A stretch of 64,000 bases of DNA from Vibrio mediterranei (GTDB lineage: Bacteria > Pseudomonadota > Gammaproteobacteria > Enterobacterales > Vibrionaceae), in NCBI RefSeq assembly GCF_900088415.1, contig NZ_FLLQ01000011.1, forward strand, positions 1-64,000, in the 5' to 3' direction. The notes beneath the pieces are model-generated. The model saw nothing but the letters and a program-made list of their open reading frames with translations. It searched no databases and was not told the origin of the DNA. Shown here in pieces: positions 42,057 through 51,864 of the stretch (position 1 is its first letter; each line of letters begins with the position of its first letter). Position numbers and translations under genes: made by a program.

Positions 42057-43700
42057 CTAAGAGACTTTAAAGGTGCTTATACCAGAACTGAGTTGATGGC
42101 CGTTTTCCATTAACCGCTCACTGGCTTGAGCCAGTTTTTGAGCTTCTAGAGCTGACTGATTACCGTGATCAGCAATTTGTGTTAAGTTCTGGCTAATTTC
42201 GTCAGTCGCCAAGGTTTGCTGTGAACTGGCTTCAGCGATTTGCTGATTCAGCGCAACGATAGCGTTCACTTGGGTGTCAATCTCTTGCAGCGCGAGCTTG
42301 GCGTTGCTCGCTTGTTCTAATGTTTTTTGTGACTGTTGCTGAGTTTGGGTCATCGATTGACTTACTTGCGCCGCTTGATTTTGCAACTTTTGAATAATCA
42401 GTTCGATTTCGTCCGTGCTGCTTTGAGTGCGAGTGGCCAATGTACGAACTTCATCTGCAACCACCGCAAAGCCTCGACCCTGCTCTCCCGCACGAGCTGC
42501 TTCGATAGCAGCATTGAGCGCGAGCAAATTGGTTTGTTCAGCCACGCCACGAATCACCTCTAAGACAGCCCCTACCTGTTGGGTGTCACTCGCCAGTAGC
42601 TTGATGTTGTTATCCGTTTCTGTAAGACGCTCTGAGAGGGACTGCATGTATGACGCGGCAAGTTCTATCACTTCACTACCTTGCTGTCCTTGTTCACTGG
42701 CTAAAGTGGCGGCATGAGCGGCATGCTGAGCAGAGTTGGCCACTTCTTGGTTACTGGCATGCAACTCGTTCATAGCGGACGCTACGGTATCCACAGCTTG
42801 CTGTTGCTGCTGTGATTGACTAGCCCCGTTTTGTGCTACAGCGTTAAGGGAAATAGCAGCTTGGGTGATGTTGTCGGTTACCGGCTTAATATCGCTAATG
42901 ATATGTTCCAACTTATGTGTGAAGCGGTTAAATGCAGCGGCAATATGGCTTAATTCATCATTGCCTTGCTCTGGTAGTTTCTTCGATAGATCGCCGTCAC
43001 CGCTGGCAATCTCTGTCAGTGCCTCTAATGTTTCACGGCAAGGTTTCGCAATACTACGGCTGATGAGGGTGGCACATGCCAACATAAAGCCCAATGCAAT
43101 CAAGACGGTTATCAAGACTTTCTGTATGGCTTGCCAGACTTGCGCTTGAACATCATCGACATAGACACCAGTACCGATAATCCATCCCCAAGGCTTAAAG
43201 GTCTTGATATAAGAGACTTTTTCTACGGGTGTTTCTGAACCAGGTTTAGGCCAGAGATAAGGTACAAAACCCGCTTGTTGTTGTTTTGCAACTTGCACCA
43301 TCTCAACAAACAGTTTTTTACCACTGGGATCGGCAATTTGACTAAGGTTTTGCCCGTTTAGTTGGGGCTTGATAGGGTGCATGACCATGGTGGGGGTAAG
43401 ATCGTTAATCCAAAAATAATCGTTCCCTTCATAACGAAGACTCTGAATCGCTTTAGCGGCCGCTGCTTGAGCCTGCTGTTGACTCAACTTACCGGACAAT
43501 TGTTGCTGGTGGTAATGGTCGACAAGCGTGTAGGCACTCTCAACTAAGTGGCGAGTTTTAGTTTTCTTTGCCGCTATCAGGGACTGTTGATAATCAACTA
43601 GGGCGAGAACGAGCGGGACCATCAGCGTGATGGAGACAATCGCTATCAGTAGATAGAGACGAGTTTGAATAGTGCTACGGCGCAAAAATGAGGCATTCAT
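42057..43700 (-). CDS. Methyl-accepting chemotaxis protein with single Cache domain
   Basis: The 547-residue chemoreceptor has a membrane helix at about 14-34, a periplasmic sCache_2-type sensor (about 35-190, with NDYFWINDLTPTMVMHPI and WGWIIGTGVYVDD), a second helix at about 194-214, HAMP (about 215-270) and the cytoplasmic signalling domain with the conserved hairpin AGEQGRGFAVVADEVRTLA. No C-terminal CheR/CheB pentapeptide is present. Many sCache_2 receptors sense small organic acids; the ligand here is unknown. Confidence 0.93.
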   Translation of the reverse strand: MNASFLRRSTIQTRLYLLIAIVSITLMVPLVLALVDYQQSLIAAKKTKTRHLVESAYTLVDHYHQQQLSGKLSQQQAQAAAAKAIQSLRYEGNDYFWINDLTPTMVMHPIKPQLNGQNLSQIADPSGKKLFVEMVQVAKQQQAGFVPYLWPKPGSETPVEKVSYIKTFKPWGWIIGTGVYVDDVQAQVWQAIQKVLITVLIALGFMLACATLISRSIAKPCRETLEALTEIASGDGDLSKKLPEQGNDELSHIAAAFNRFTHKLEHIISDIKPVTDNITQAAISLNAVAQNGASQSQQQQQAVDTVASAMNELHASNQEVANSAQHAAHAATLASEQGQQGSEVIELAASYMQSLSERLTETDNNIKLLASDTQQVGAVLEVIRGVAEQTNLLALNAAIEAARAGEQGRGFAVVADEVRTLATRTQSSTDEIELIIQKLQNQAAQVSQSMTQTQQQSQKTLEQASNAKLALQEIDTQVNAIVALNQQIAEASSQQTLATDEISQNLTQIADHGNQSALEAQKLAQASERLMENGHQLSSGISTFKVS

Positions 43701-43937
43701 CCTAAGAACTCCTTTTTCTTATAGGTGAACACATTACCAACAGGGCAGTTGGCATGCTGACTTTCATTGTTTGTTATTGTGTGGCCAGTCTGACAAGGTT
43801 TTGTGGTTATTGTGTGTTCTACGATACGTGATGGTGAAACATCCGGCTATTCCCTAATGGTCTAAGATTTGACCCAAGTTCCGTTTTATCGAATGCAATA
43901 TGGCTGATAACAGCAGAGTTGTGATCTACAGACAATA

Positions 43938-43966
43938 AAAAAGCCAGAGCTAGGCTCTGGCTTTTT
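43938..43966 (-). terminator. Terminator of dusB-fis
   Basis: AAAAAGCCAGAGC (43938-43950), a 3-nt loop and GCTCTGGCTTTTT (43954-43966), with T residues on the minus strand after the stem, about 20 nt past the fis stop. Confidence 0.82.
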
Positions 43967-43987
43967 CACAAAAACAATCACAATGGA

Positions 43988-44284
43988 TTAGTTCATGCCG
44001 TATTTCTTAAGTTTCTTACGAAGAGTACCGCGGTTGATACCCATCATAGTTGCTGCGCGAGTTTGGTTACCGCGAGTGTACTGCATGATGGTGTCTAGTA
44101 GCGGCTGTTCTACTTCCGCTAGAACTAGTTCATACAATTCAGTGACGTCTTGACCATTTAATTGAGCAAGGTAGTTCTTTAGAGACGCTTTTACAGAGTC
44201 GCGTAGAGGCTTCTGTGTGATCTGGTCTTGAGATGTTACTGTAGTAACTGTCAATGGTTCTGAAGTCAAATTTTGTTCGAACAT
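43988..44284 (-). CDS. fis: DNA-binding protein Fis
   Basis: Fis is a nucleoid protein that bends DNA and activates rRNA promoters in fast growth. The 98-residue sequence is nearly that of other vibrios, with the C-terminal helix-turn-helix (NQTRAATMMGINRGTLRKKL) and the beta-arm region at the N-terminus. It is the second gene after dusB with a 23-nt gap, the standard dusB-fis operon. Confidence 0.98.
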   Translation of the reverse strand: MFEQNLTSEPLTVTTVTSQDQITQKPLRDSVKASLKNYLAQLNGQDVTELYELVLAEVEQPLLDTIMQYTRGNQTRAATMMGINRGTLRKKLKKYGMN

Positions 44285-44307
44285 AATCGGTTTAGCTCTT
44301 CTCGTAA

Positions 44308-45276
44308 TTATGATGCAACGTTTTCAAAATAGCCTTGCAATGCGTTTAGCTGCTCATTAGCCGCTTCAATCGCGTTGAAGGCACGGCGGAACTCACTGGC
44401 TTGTTCATGCTCTTTTAAATACCAGCCAACATGCTTACGAGCGATGCGTGGACCTAAATATTCACCATAAAACTGATGAAGTGCCTGAACATGACCTAGC
44501 AAAATGCCTTGTACGTCCTCGGTGGGACGCTCTGGCATCAGTGTACCGTTTTCCAAATAGTGTTGGATTTCCTCAAAAATCCATGGCCGTCCTTGGGCCG
44601 GACGTCCAATCATCAAAGCGTCTGCACCGGTATAATCCAGTACGAATTTCGCTTTCTCTGGGCTATCGATATCACCGTTAGCAATAACCGGTATAGAGAT
44701 AGCGTTTTTAACCGCTTTGATGCTGTCGTATTCTGCCTCGCCTTTGTACATACAAGTTCTAGTTCGACCGTGAAGGGCGAGTGCTTGTATGCCGCAGTCT
44801 TCGGCTAGTTTTGCAATTTGGACACAGTTCTTATTGTCTGTATCCCAGCCTGTACGGGTTTTCAATGTCACAGGGACATCTACGGCATCAACCACAGTAC
44901 GCAGAATATCTTCGATAATGTCTGGGTACTTAAGCAGAGCTGAGCCCGCGAGCTTTTTATTCACTTTTTTAGCAGGGCAACCCATGTTGATGTCGATGAT
45001 TTGCGCACCGTTCTCAACACTGAATTGTGCCGCCTCAGCCATAAGCTTGGGATCGGCACCTGCTATTTGCACCGAGCGAATACCAGATTCACCCTCGTGC
45101 ACCATGCGTTGCTGTGACTTAGCTGTTTTCCACAGTTTCGGGTTGGATGACATCATTTCACTGACCGCCATTCCCGCACCGTAACGAAGGCACAACTCTC
45201 GAAACGGTCTATCCGTAACACCCGCCATAGGCGCCACAATCAGATTGTTCTTAAGTTGGTATTGTCCGATTCTCAA
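44308..45276 (-). CDS. dusB: tRNA-dihydrouridine synthase B
   Basis: DusB is an FMN enzyme that reduces uridines in the tRNA D-loop. The 322-residue protein has the TIM-barrel start IVAPMAGVTDRPFRELCLRY, the catalytic-cysteine motif NMGCPAKKV (about residues 98-106) and the FMN-phosphate loop GADALMIGRPAQG. It is first in the dusB-fis operon; the promoter region has the GC-rich discriminator typical of fis. Confidence 0.97.
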   Translation of the reverse strand: MRIGQYQLKNNLIVAPMAGVTDRPFRELCLRYGAGMAVSEMMSSNPKLWKTAKSQQRMVHEGESGIRSVQIAGADPKLMAEAAQFSVENGAQIIDINMGCPAKKVNKKLAGSALLKYPDIIEDILRTVVDAVDVPVTLKTRTGWDTDNKNCVQIAKLAEDCGIQALALHGRTRTCMYKGEAEYDSIKAVKNAISIPVIANGDIDSPEKAKFVLDYTGADALMIGRPAQGRPWIFEEIQHYLENGTLMPERPTEDVQGILLGHVQALHQFYGEYLGPRIARKHVGWYLKEHEQASEFRRAFNAIEAANEQLNALQGYFENVAS

Positions 45277-45303
45277 AACATTGCCACAGGTTTACACAAG
45301 CAA

Positions 45304-45340
45304 GGGCGCGCATTTTACGCATTTTTTCGGTGCGTGAAAA
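45304..45340 (-). promoter_or_regulatory. Candidate dusB-fis promoter with GC-rich discriminator
   Basis: On the minus strand: -35 TTTTCA (45335-45340), 17-nt spacer, -10 TAAAAT (45312-45317), then GCGCGCCC (45304-45311). This layout, with a GC-rich discriminator between -10 and start point, matches the known stringently controlled fis promoter of E. coli. The leader to dusB would be about 28 nt. Confidence 0.6.
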
Positions 45341-45423
45341 GACTAATATTTGAGCATTTACAATTTGTTTCTGCAAATTGCCTGATTTTCAGGCGTTTAG
45401 TGGTAAAACTATTCTGTATCAAC

Positions 45424-45462
45424 AAAAAAAAGCAGTGCGTTAGCAAGCTAACGCACTGCTTT
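45424..45462 (-). terminator. prmA terminator
   Basis: AAAGCAGTGCGTTAGC (45429-45444) and GCTAACGCACTGCTTT (45447-45462) form a 16-bp perfect stem; the minus strand continues with a T run. It starts about 15 nt past the prmA stop. Confidence 0.85.
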
Positions 45463-45476
45463 GTAAATAATAATGG

Positions 45477-46358
45477 TTACTTTTTACCCGAGATTCGGCA
45501 CCATTCATTGAGCTCAACGATTGGGTCGATAGTCATCTCATCACGGTAATAGTTCGCAACATCTTCTGCTTGGGTGTCTAACACGCCAGACATGGCAAGT
45601 TGGCCACCTTCTTTCACTAAGCCTTTAATGATGCCAGATAGGTCACGAAGAGGACCCGCAAGAATATTGGCAACGACCACATCGGCAATTAAGCCTTCCG
45701 GTTGGTTTTGTGGTAGGAATAGCTCCAATTGGTCAGCAACGCCATTGCGCTCAGCGTTATCTTTCGATGCGGTTAGAGCTTGAGGATCGATGTCGATCCC
45801 GATTACTTTTTCTGCACCAAGCTTGATCGCGGCGATTGCTAGGATCCCAGAGCCACAACCAAAGTCGATAACGGTTTTACCAGCAAGGTCTAAAGATTCA
45901 AGCCACTCAAGACACAGAGCTGTAGTAGGGTGCGTGCCTGTGCCAAAAGCCAAACCAGGGTCTAGCATCACATTTACGGCATCTGGCTCTGGAACATCGC
46001 GCCAGCTTGGGCAAATCCACAAGCGTTCGCCAAACTTCATTGGGTGGAAGTTTTCCATCCACTCACGCTCCCAATCTTTGTCTTCGAGCTGTTCAACTTT
46101 ATGAGCAAAGCCCTCAGCGAGCATGTTTGACGCAGTTATTTGGGTCAAAATAAGCTTGGTGTCTGCTTCTGCATCGTACAGGGCTACGATGTCAGTATCG
46201 CCCCACAGACGAGTTTCGCCAGGTAACGGCTCAAAAACAGGGGTATCATGTGCATCTAGGAAGGTGACGGATAGAGCGCCAGTTTCTTCCATCAACATAT
46301 CGCCGATTTGTTCAGCGTTTTCGTTGGTTGCATTTAGTTTGATTTGAATCCAAGGCAT
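45477..46358 (-). CDS. prmA: Ribosomal protein L11 methyltransferase
   Basis: PrmA trimethylates ribosomal protein L11 using SAM. The 293-residue protein has an N-terminal substrate-recognition domain (MPWIQIKLNATNENAEQIGD) and a C-terminal Rossmann methyltransferase with GTGTHPTTALCLEWL (about 145-159) and VIDFGCGSGILAIAA (about 168-182). It has its own terminator and is separated from accC by another, so it may be a single-gene unit. Confidence 0.97.
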   Translation of the reverse strand: MPWIQIKLNATNENAEQIGDMLMEETGALSVTFLDAHDTPVFEPLPGETRLWGDTDIVALYDAEADTKLILTQITASNMLAEGFAHKVEQLEDKDWEREWMENFHPMKFGERLWICPSWRDVPEPDAVNVMLDPGLAFGTGTHPTTALCLEWLESLDLAGKTVIDFGCGSGILAIAAIKLGAEKVIGIDIDPQALTASKDNAERNGVADQLELFLPQNQPEGLIADVVVANILAGPLRDLSGIIKGLVKEGGQLAMSGVLDTQAEDVANYYRDEMTIDPIVELNEWCRISGKK

Positions 46359-46420
46359 GAGTTGGGTCCTTGCTTGACGAATTTTGCGCAGAGTGTAGCA
46401 GATTCGCGTTAAGTGAGCAT

Positions 46421-46447
46421 AAAAAAACCCACCGTAGTGGGTTTTTA
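46421..46447 (-). terminator. accBC terminator
   Basis: AAAACCCAC (46424-46432), loop CGTA, GTGGGTTTT (46437-46445), followed by T residues on the minus strand, about 20 nt past the accC stop. Confidence 0.8.
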
Positions 46448-46464
46448 GTATTTTTAGAAAGGGC

Positions 46465-47808
46465 TTAGCTCATGCCAAGCTTTTTCTCTAGGTAATGAAT
46501 GTTGGCACCACCGTGTTGGAAGTTCTCATCATTCATAATCGATTCTTGAAGTGTGATATTAGTTTTAATACCTTCTACAATCATCTCACCCAGTGCGTTC
46601 TTCATACGAGCAATGGCAACATCGCGGTTCTCACCAAAAGTGATTAGCTTACCGATCATTGAGTCGTAGTGAGGAGGCACAGTGTAGCCAGTGTAGATAT
46701 GAGATTCCCAACGTACACCCATACCACCTGGCGCGTGGAAACGCGTGATAGTACCTGGACATGGTAAGAAACGCTCAGGATCTTCCGCATTGATACGACA
46801 CTCGATAGCGTGGCCACGAAGTTTGATGTCATCTTGAGTGAAAGACAGTGGTTGGCCTGCAGCAACACGAAGCTGCTCTTTGATTAGGTCTACGCCCGTT
46901 ACCATTTCTGTTACTGGGTGCTCTACCTGAATACGAGTGTTCATTTCGATGAAGTAGAACTCACCGTTTTCGTATAGGAATTCGAACGTACCTGCACCAC
47001 GGTAACCAATTTCAATACATGCACGAGTACAACGCTCACCGATGTACTTACGCATTTCTTCTGTAATGCCTGGAGCTGGAGCTTCTTCCACTACTTTTTG
47101 GTGACGACGCTGCATAGAACAGTCGCGCTCACCTAGGTGAATTGCGCCACCTTGGCCATCAGCAATCACTTGAACTTCAACGTGACGTGGATTTTCTAGG
47201 AATTTCTCCATGTAAACCATATCATTGTTGAAAGCGGCTTTTGCTTCTGCACGTGTCATAGCGATAGCTTCAATAAGCTCACCTTCGCTACGAACAACAC
47301 GCATACCACGACCACCGCCGCCACCAGAGGCTTTGATGATGACTGGGTAGCCAATGCGCTTAGCGTGCGCTTTGTTCTTTGTTTCGTCGTCGTCTAAAGG
47401 ACCATCAGAACCAGGCACGCAAGGAACACCCGCCTTCTTCATCGAGTTGATTGCCGAAACTTTGTCACCCATCAGGCGAATCGTTTCTGCTTTCGGACCA
47501 ACAAAAATGAAACCACTACGCTCTACTTGTTCAGCAAAGTCAGCATTCTCAGATAGGAAACCATAACCCGGGTGGATAGCAACGGCACCAGTCACTTCCG
47601 CTGCACTAATGATGCGTGGGATATTTAGGTAGCTATCGATGCCGCGTGCAGGACCAATACAAATGGTTTCGTCTGCTAGTAGAACGTGCTTAAGATCGCG
47701 GTCAGCCGTTGAGTGAACAGCAACCGTTTTGATACCTAGCTCTTTACATGCTCGCAGAATACGTAGTGCAATTTCACCACGGTTCGCGATTACTAATTTA
47801 TCTAACAT
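46465..47808 (-). CDS. accC: Acetyl-CoA carboxylase, biotin carboxylase subunit
   Basis: AccC carboxylates the biotin on AccB with ATP and bicarbonate, the first half of malonyl-CoA formation. The 447-residue protein has the N-terminal pre-ATP-grasp domain (MLDKLVIANRGEIALRILRA), the ATP-binding glycine loop KASGGGGGRGMRVV (about 159-172) and EMNTRIQVEHPVTE (about 288-301). It follows accB by 15 nt. Confidence 0.98.
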   Translation of the reverse strand: MLDKLVIANRGEIALRILRACKELGIKTVAVHSTADRDLKHVLLADETICIGPARGIDSYLNIPRIISAAEVTGAVAIHPGYGFLSENADFAEQVERSGFIFVGPKAETIRLMGDKVSAINSMKKAGVPCVPGSDGPLDDDETKNKAHAKRIGYPVIIKASGGGGGRGMRVVRSEGELIEAIAMTRAEAKAAFNNDMVYMEKFLENPRHVEVQVIADGQGGAIHLGERDCSMQRRHQKVVEEAPAPGITEEMRKYIGERCTRACIEIGYRGAGTFEFLYENGEFYFIEMNTRIQVEHPVTEMVTGVDLIKEQLRVAAGQPLSFTQDDIKLRGHAIECRINAEDPERFLPCPGTITRFHAPGGMGVRWESHIYTGYTVPPHYDSMIGKLITFGENRDVAIARMKNALGEMIVEGIKTNITLQESIMNDENFQHGGANIHYLEKKLGMS

Positions 47809-47823
47809 AATGAGCGCTCTCTA

Positions 47824-48294
47824 TTATTCGATAATTACTAGAGCTTGATCGAACTCAACAGGTTGGCCATCTTCAACAAGGATTGCTGCAATCACACCAG
47901 ACTTGTCTGCTTCGATTTGGTTCATCATTTTCATCGCTTCAACGATACATAGAGTATCGCCAGCGTTAACTTGTTGGCCTACTTTTACAAATGGTTTCGC
48001 ATCTGGACTTGGAGCGCTGTAGAACGTACCAACCATTGGAGAAAGAACTTGGTGACCCGCAGGAGCTGCTGGCTCGTCTGCTGATGCTGCTGGCGCTGCC
48101 GCCGCAGGAGCTGCTGCAGGTGCCGGTGCTGCCGCTGGAGCAGGTGCTGCTGCGTATTGAACTGGTGCTGGTGCTGCACTGACCGGACTGTTACGGCTGA
48201 TACGTACCGATTCTTCACCTTCAGAAATTTCTAGCTCTGCAATGCCAGATTCTTCTACAAGTTCAATTAGCTTTTTAATTTTACGAATATCCAT
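47824..48294 (-). CDS. accB: Biotin carboxyl carrier protein
   Basis: AccB carries the biotin of acetyl-CoA carboxylase. The 156-residue protein has an N-terminal MDIRKIKKLIELVEESGIAE, a long Ala/Pro-rich linker (about 38-78), and the biotinyl domain with the modified lysine in VEAMKMMNQIEADKSG (about residue 122). It is cotranscribed with accC and probably aroQ, which precedes it by 61 nt. Confidence 0.97.
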   Translation of the reverse strand: MDIRKIKKLIELVEESGIAELEISEGEESVRISRNSPVSAAPAPVQYAAAPAPAAAPAPAAAPAAAAPAASADEPAAPAGHQVLSPMVGTFYSAPSPDAKPFVKVGQQVNAGDTLCIVEAMKMMNQIEADKSGVIAAILVEDGQPVEFDQALVIIE

Positions 48295-48355
48295 GTTTCT
48301 TTCTCTTTATCTTGTGAGTAAGACGGCCTCAAATATTGAGCCGTAGAGTATTTGG

Positions 48356-48805
48356 TTATTTTGCTTTCAGGGCTTTAATGGCAGCTGAAAGCGCAAATTC
48401 ATAGCCTTGCGAACCCAATCCGCAGATAACACCTTGGGCAACATCAGACAAATAAGAATGATGACGGAATGTTTCTCGGGCATGAACGTTAGATAAGTGC
48501 ACTTCAATAAATGGGATTGAAACACCCAGTAATGCATCACGTAGTGCAACACTCGTGTGCGTAAAAGCAGCAGGGTTAATAATGATAAAATCAGTATTAC
48601 CATGCGCAGCATGGATGGCTTCAATCAGTTCATATTCACGATTTGACTGGAGATGGGACAATTCAATATCCGCAAGTGATGCTTGATCAGTTAAGTTATC
48701 AACGATTTGCGCTAGTGTTTCATTTCCATAATGACCAGGTTCTCTTAGACCTAAGAGGTTAAGATTTGGTCCATTTAAAACTAGAATTCGTGACTTTGCT
48801 GCCAT
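48356..48805 (-). CDS. aroQ: Type II 3-dehydroquinate dehydratase
   Basis: AroQ performs the third step of the shikimate pathway. The 149-residue type II enzyme shows NGPNLNLLGLREPGHYG (about 10-26, with the catalytic Tyr), INPAAFTHTSVAL (His near residue 82) and EVHLSNVHARE. The order aroQ-accB-accC is common in gammaproteobacteria. The 275 nt upstream, before the acs terminator, are AT-rich with no gene. Confidence 0.97.
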   Translation of the reverse strand: MAAKSRILVLNGPNLNLLGLREPGHYGNETLAQIVDNLTDQASLADIELSHLQSNREYELIEAIHAAHGNTDFIIINPAAFTHTSVALRDALLGVSIPFIEVHLSNVHARETFRHHSYLSDVAQGVICGLGSQGYEFALSAAIKALKAK

Positions 48806-49029
48806 AATGTCGCCATCTTCGGTTAACGTGAAATAAACGTGATTTATTTCAAGTCTACATAAAAAAATGAGGGTATGAAAAGCTCATAACCATCATATTT
48901 TTAAAAATTGACCAAGATTATAGCTAATTCACAGCATTTAGCAGCAATTTACTGGTCTAATCACCTCTTGTCTGTCAGAAAAATTGCAACACAGAGCACA
49001 TTTTGACGTCACCTTGATAAATCCTGATA

Positions 49030-49059
49030 CAAAAAAACCGCCCGAAAAGCGGGCGGTTT
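49030..49059 (-). terminator. acs terminator
   Basis: AAACCGCCCG (49035-49044), loop AAAAG, CGGGCGGTTT (49050-49059), with seven T on the minus strand, about 22 nt past the acs stop. Confidence 0.85.
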
Positions 49060-49080
49060 GTTGATTAAGTGTCAAATAAG

Positions 49081-51030
49081 TTAAGCAAGTTCGGCTTTTT
49101 CCGCAATCAGCTTATCTACGACGCTTGGATCTGCCAAGGTCGAGGTATCACCAAGGTTGCTAGTATCACCAGTCGCAATTTTGCGTAGGATACGACGCAT
49201 GATTTTACCTGAACGAGTTTTAGGTAACGAGTCAGTCCAATGAAGTACATCTGGTGTAGCGATTGGGCCAATCTCTTTTCTCACCCAATCTTTCACTTCT
49301 TTATGCAGTTCTGCCGATGGGAATTCACCGTCATTAAGAGTGATATAAGCGTAAATCGCCTGACCTTTAATATCGTGTGGGATACCAACAATGGCCGCTT
49401 CAGCAATTTTATCGAAGGCAACTAAAGCGGATTCAATTTCGGCGGTACCCATACGGTGGCCTGAGACGTTCAGCACATCATCGACACGACCAGTAATCCA
49501 GTAATAGCCATCTTCGTCGCGACGAGCACCATCACCAGTAAAGTACATGCCTTTAAATGTAGAGAAGTAAGTTTGCTCAAAGCGATCATGGTCACCATAA
49601 ACCGTGCGCATCTGACCTGGCCATGAATCTAGAATGACAAGGTTACCTTCGGTAGCACCGTCAATAACATTGCCCATGTTGTCTACCAGAGCAGGTTGAA
49701 CACCAAAGAATGGACGTGTTGCTGAGCCAGGTTTAAGTTCGGTTGCCCCTGGTAATGGGGTAATAAGAATGCCACCCGTCTCAGTCTGCCACCATGTATC
49801 GACGATTGGTGATTTCTCATTGCCGATGGTCTTGTAATACCATTCCCAGGCTTCTGGGTTAATAGGTTCACCAACCGAGCCCATAATGCGCAGACTATCG
49901 CGAGTCGTGCCTTTGACAGCTTCATCACCTTTAGCCATTAATGCGCGGATTGCTGTTGGAGCGGTATAAAGAATATTAACCTGATGCTTATCAACTACTT
50001 CGCTCATACGACTTGTGTCAGGATAGTTTGGGACACCTTCGAATAGAATCGTTTTAGCCCCGTTTGCCAGTGGTCCATAAACCAAATAAGTATGGCCAGT
50101 GATCCAACCTACATCAGCGGTACACCAGAAGGTTTCACCTGGTTGATAATCGAAAACGTATTTAAAGGTCATGGTGGCGTATACGAGATAACCACCAGTA
50201 GTATGAAGTACACCTTTTGGCTTACCAGTAGAGCCAGAGGTGTACAGAATAAACAGCGGATCTTCCGCTTTCATCTCTTCTGGAGGACAAACGTCAGAAG
50301 CTTGTGCTGTCGCTTCATGCCACCAAACGTCGCGGTGCTCGTGCCATTCGACATCGCCTCCGGTGCGTTTTAGCACCATCACTTTGCTAATGGTTTTTAC
50401 ATCTGGATTGGTCAGTGCTTCATCGACATTTTTCTTAAGTGGAACTGCACGTCCACCACGTACTCCTTCGTCTGCCGTAATAACGACCTTGGCATCGGAG
50501 TCGATAATGCGTCCAGAGAGTGCTTCAGGCGAGAAACCACCGAATACCACCGTATGAACTGCACCAATACGAGTACAAGCTAACATAGCGATGGCGGCTT
50601 CTGGCACCATTGGCATATAGAGGCAGACGACGTCGCCTTTGTGAACTCCTTGAGCTTTTAATGCATTAGAGAACTTACACACTTCTTTATGAAGCTCGTT
50701 GAAAGTTAGAGTCTTGTCATCTTCTGGGTTGTCGCCTTCCCAAATAATGGCAACCTCATCACCTTTATCCGCTAAGTGACGATCGATACAGTTGGCAGAT
50801 ACGTTCAGGGTGCCATCTTCAAACCAGCGAATATCAACGTGTCCAGTGTCGAATGAGGTTTGCTTTACTTTGGTAAATGGCTTAATCCAATCAACGATTT
50901 TTCCATGCTCACCCCAGAAGGCTTCAGGATCGCTGACGGATTGTTGGTACATGGATAGGTAAGTGTCGTCATCCGCGTGAGTGTTTGTTTTAATATTTTC
51001 TTTTACCGGATAAACATGAACTTCACTCAT
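49081..51030 (-). CDS. acs: Acetyl-CoA synthetase
   Basis: Acs makes acetyl-CoA from acetate, ATP and CoA and is the high-affinity route for scavenging acetate. The 649-residue enzyme has LYTSGSTGKPKGVLHTTGG (about 265-283), DTWWQTETGG (about 415-424) and the C-terminal LPKTRSGKIMRRILRKIA, whose lysine is inactivated by acetylation in other bacteria. AAGGAGAG precedes the ATG. In V. cholerae acs is controlled by CrbRS; both partners are encoded in this window. Confidence 0.98.
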   Translation of the reverse strand: MSEVHVYPVKENIKTNTHADDDTYLSMYQQSVSDPEAFWGEHGKIVDWIKPFTKVKQTSFDTGHVDIRWFEDGTLNVSANCIDRHLADKGDEVAIIWEGDNPEDDKTLTFNELHKEVCKFSNALKAQGVHKGDVVCLYMPMVPEAAIAMLACTRIGAVHTVVFGGFSPEALSGRIIDSDAKVVITADEGVRGGRAVPLKKNVDEALTNPDVKTISKVMVLKRTGGDVEWHEHRDVWWHEATAQASDVCPPEEMKAEDPLFILYTSGSTGKPKGVLHTTGGYLVYATMTFKYVFDYQPGETFWCTADVGWITGHTYLVYGPLANGAKTILFEGVPNYPDTSRMSEVVDKHQVNILYTAPTAIRALMAKGDEAVKGTTRDSLRIMGSVGEPINPEAWEWYYKTIGNEKSPIVDTWWQTETGGILITPLPGATELKPGSATRPFFGVQPALVDNMGNVIDGATEGNLVILDSWPGQMRTVYGDHDRFEQTYFSTFKGMYFTGDGARRDEDGYYWITGRVDDVLNVSGHRMGTAEIESALVAFDKIAEAAIVGIPHDIKGQAIYAYITLNDGEFPSAELHKEVKDWVRKEIGPIATPDVLHWTDSLPKTRSGKIMRRILRKIATGDTSNLGDTSTLADPSVVDKLIAEKAELA

Positions 51031-51214
51031 TGCTTCTCTCCTTGTGAATTGAGCTTTTTTGACTAGGGCTGAACTAGATCGTGTATTAACTCTCGGCTAG
51101 ATTGCGGTATTCAGCAATTAGACTTTAGGCTTAGTATAGGAAAGACAAACAAAATTAATGACTTACAAGCCTGCGTTAATGAGAGCTAAGTCGCATTCTG
51201 ACCGATTAGCATAA

Positions 51215-51841
51215 TTAGCTCTGTGGGCGAAAGGGTGGAAGTGAGCCTCGAGTCAGCTTGAGATAGACCATGGCGGCGGCTTTAGCGTCTTCCAATGCGT
51301 CATGTTTGTGATAATTAGGAATCTGCAAATGTCGACAGATTGCCTCCAAACTTAGATCGAAGTAACCATTGGGAAGCAGCTTGAGTAGTTTATCATTGTA
51401 GATCTGACTAACTTCAATGAGCTCATTGGGTAGGGGGAACCCAAGGTGTTTTTTAGCTGCGCGATCAAGAATCTTCTTATCATAACGGATGTGATAGCCT
51501 ACTAAAGGTCGATTACCAATAAAGTTCAGCAGTGCTGACATCGCTTGCTTTTCGCTAATGCCGTGTTTGAGCTCATCGTGAGTAATATGGTGAATCTTCA
51601 CCGAGTCTTCTCCTAGCGATTTGGGTGCAGACAAACGTACTTCAAATGGGTCACTGGTGATTATCCGGTTATCAATAATTTTAGTTGCGGCGATGGTGAC
51701 AATCTCTGCCACACTTGGGTCTAAGCTTGTCGTCTCACAATCCAAGGACACATACTCATTGTGTTTGGGGCGAGCAAACAAGTGCCGATGTGGCGAGTGG
51801 CGCAAATGATAGCGCCAATAGGCTCTTGAGATAATATTCAT
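51215..51841 (-). CDS. DEDDh 3'-5' exonuclease (DnaQ-like)
   Basis: The 208-residue protein is an RNase T/DnaQ-fold exonuclease. The catalytic residues are visible: D and E in SLDCETTSLDP (exo I), D in VGYHIRYDKKILD (exo II), and H and D in HDALEDAKAAA (exo III). I start at ATG 51841 (MNIISRAYWRYHLRH); a 19-codon upstream extension would overlap the preceding gene. It follows the cNMP/CBS/DUF294 gene by 23 nt, a pair repeatedly found next to acetate genes. The nucleic acid substrate and the link to acetate are unknown. Confidence 0.88.
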   Translation of the reverse strand: MNIISRAYWRYHLRHSPHRHLFARPKHNEYVSLDCETTSLDPSVAEIVTIAATKIIDNRIITSDPFEVRLSAPKSLGEDSVKIHHITHDELKHGISEKQAMSALLNFIGNRPLVGYHIRYDKKILDRAAKKHLGFPLPNELIEVSQIYNDKLLKLLPNGYFDLSLEAICRHLQIPNYHKHDALEDAKAAAMVYLKLTRGSLPPFRPQS

Positions 51842-51864
51842 GGTACTGCCTTGCTCCGCTGAAA

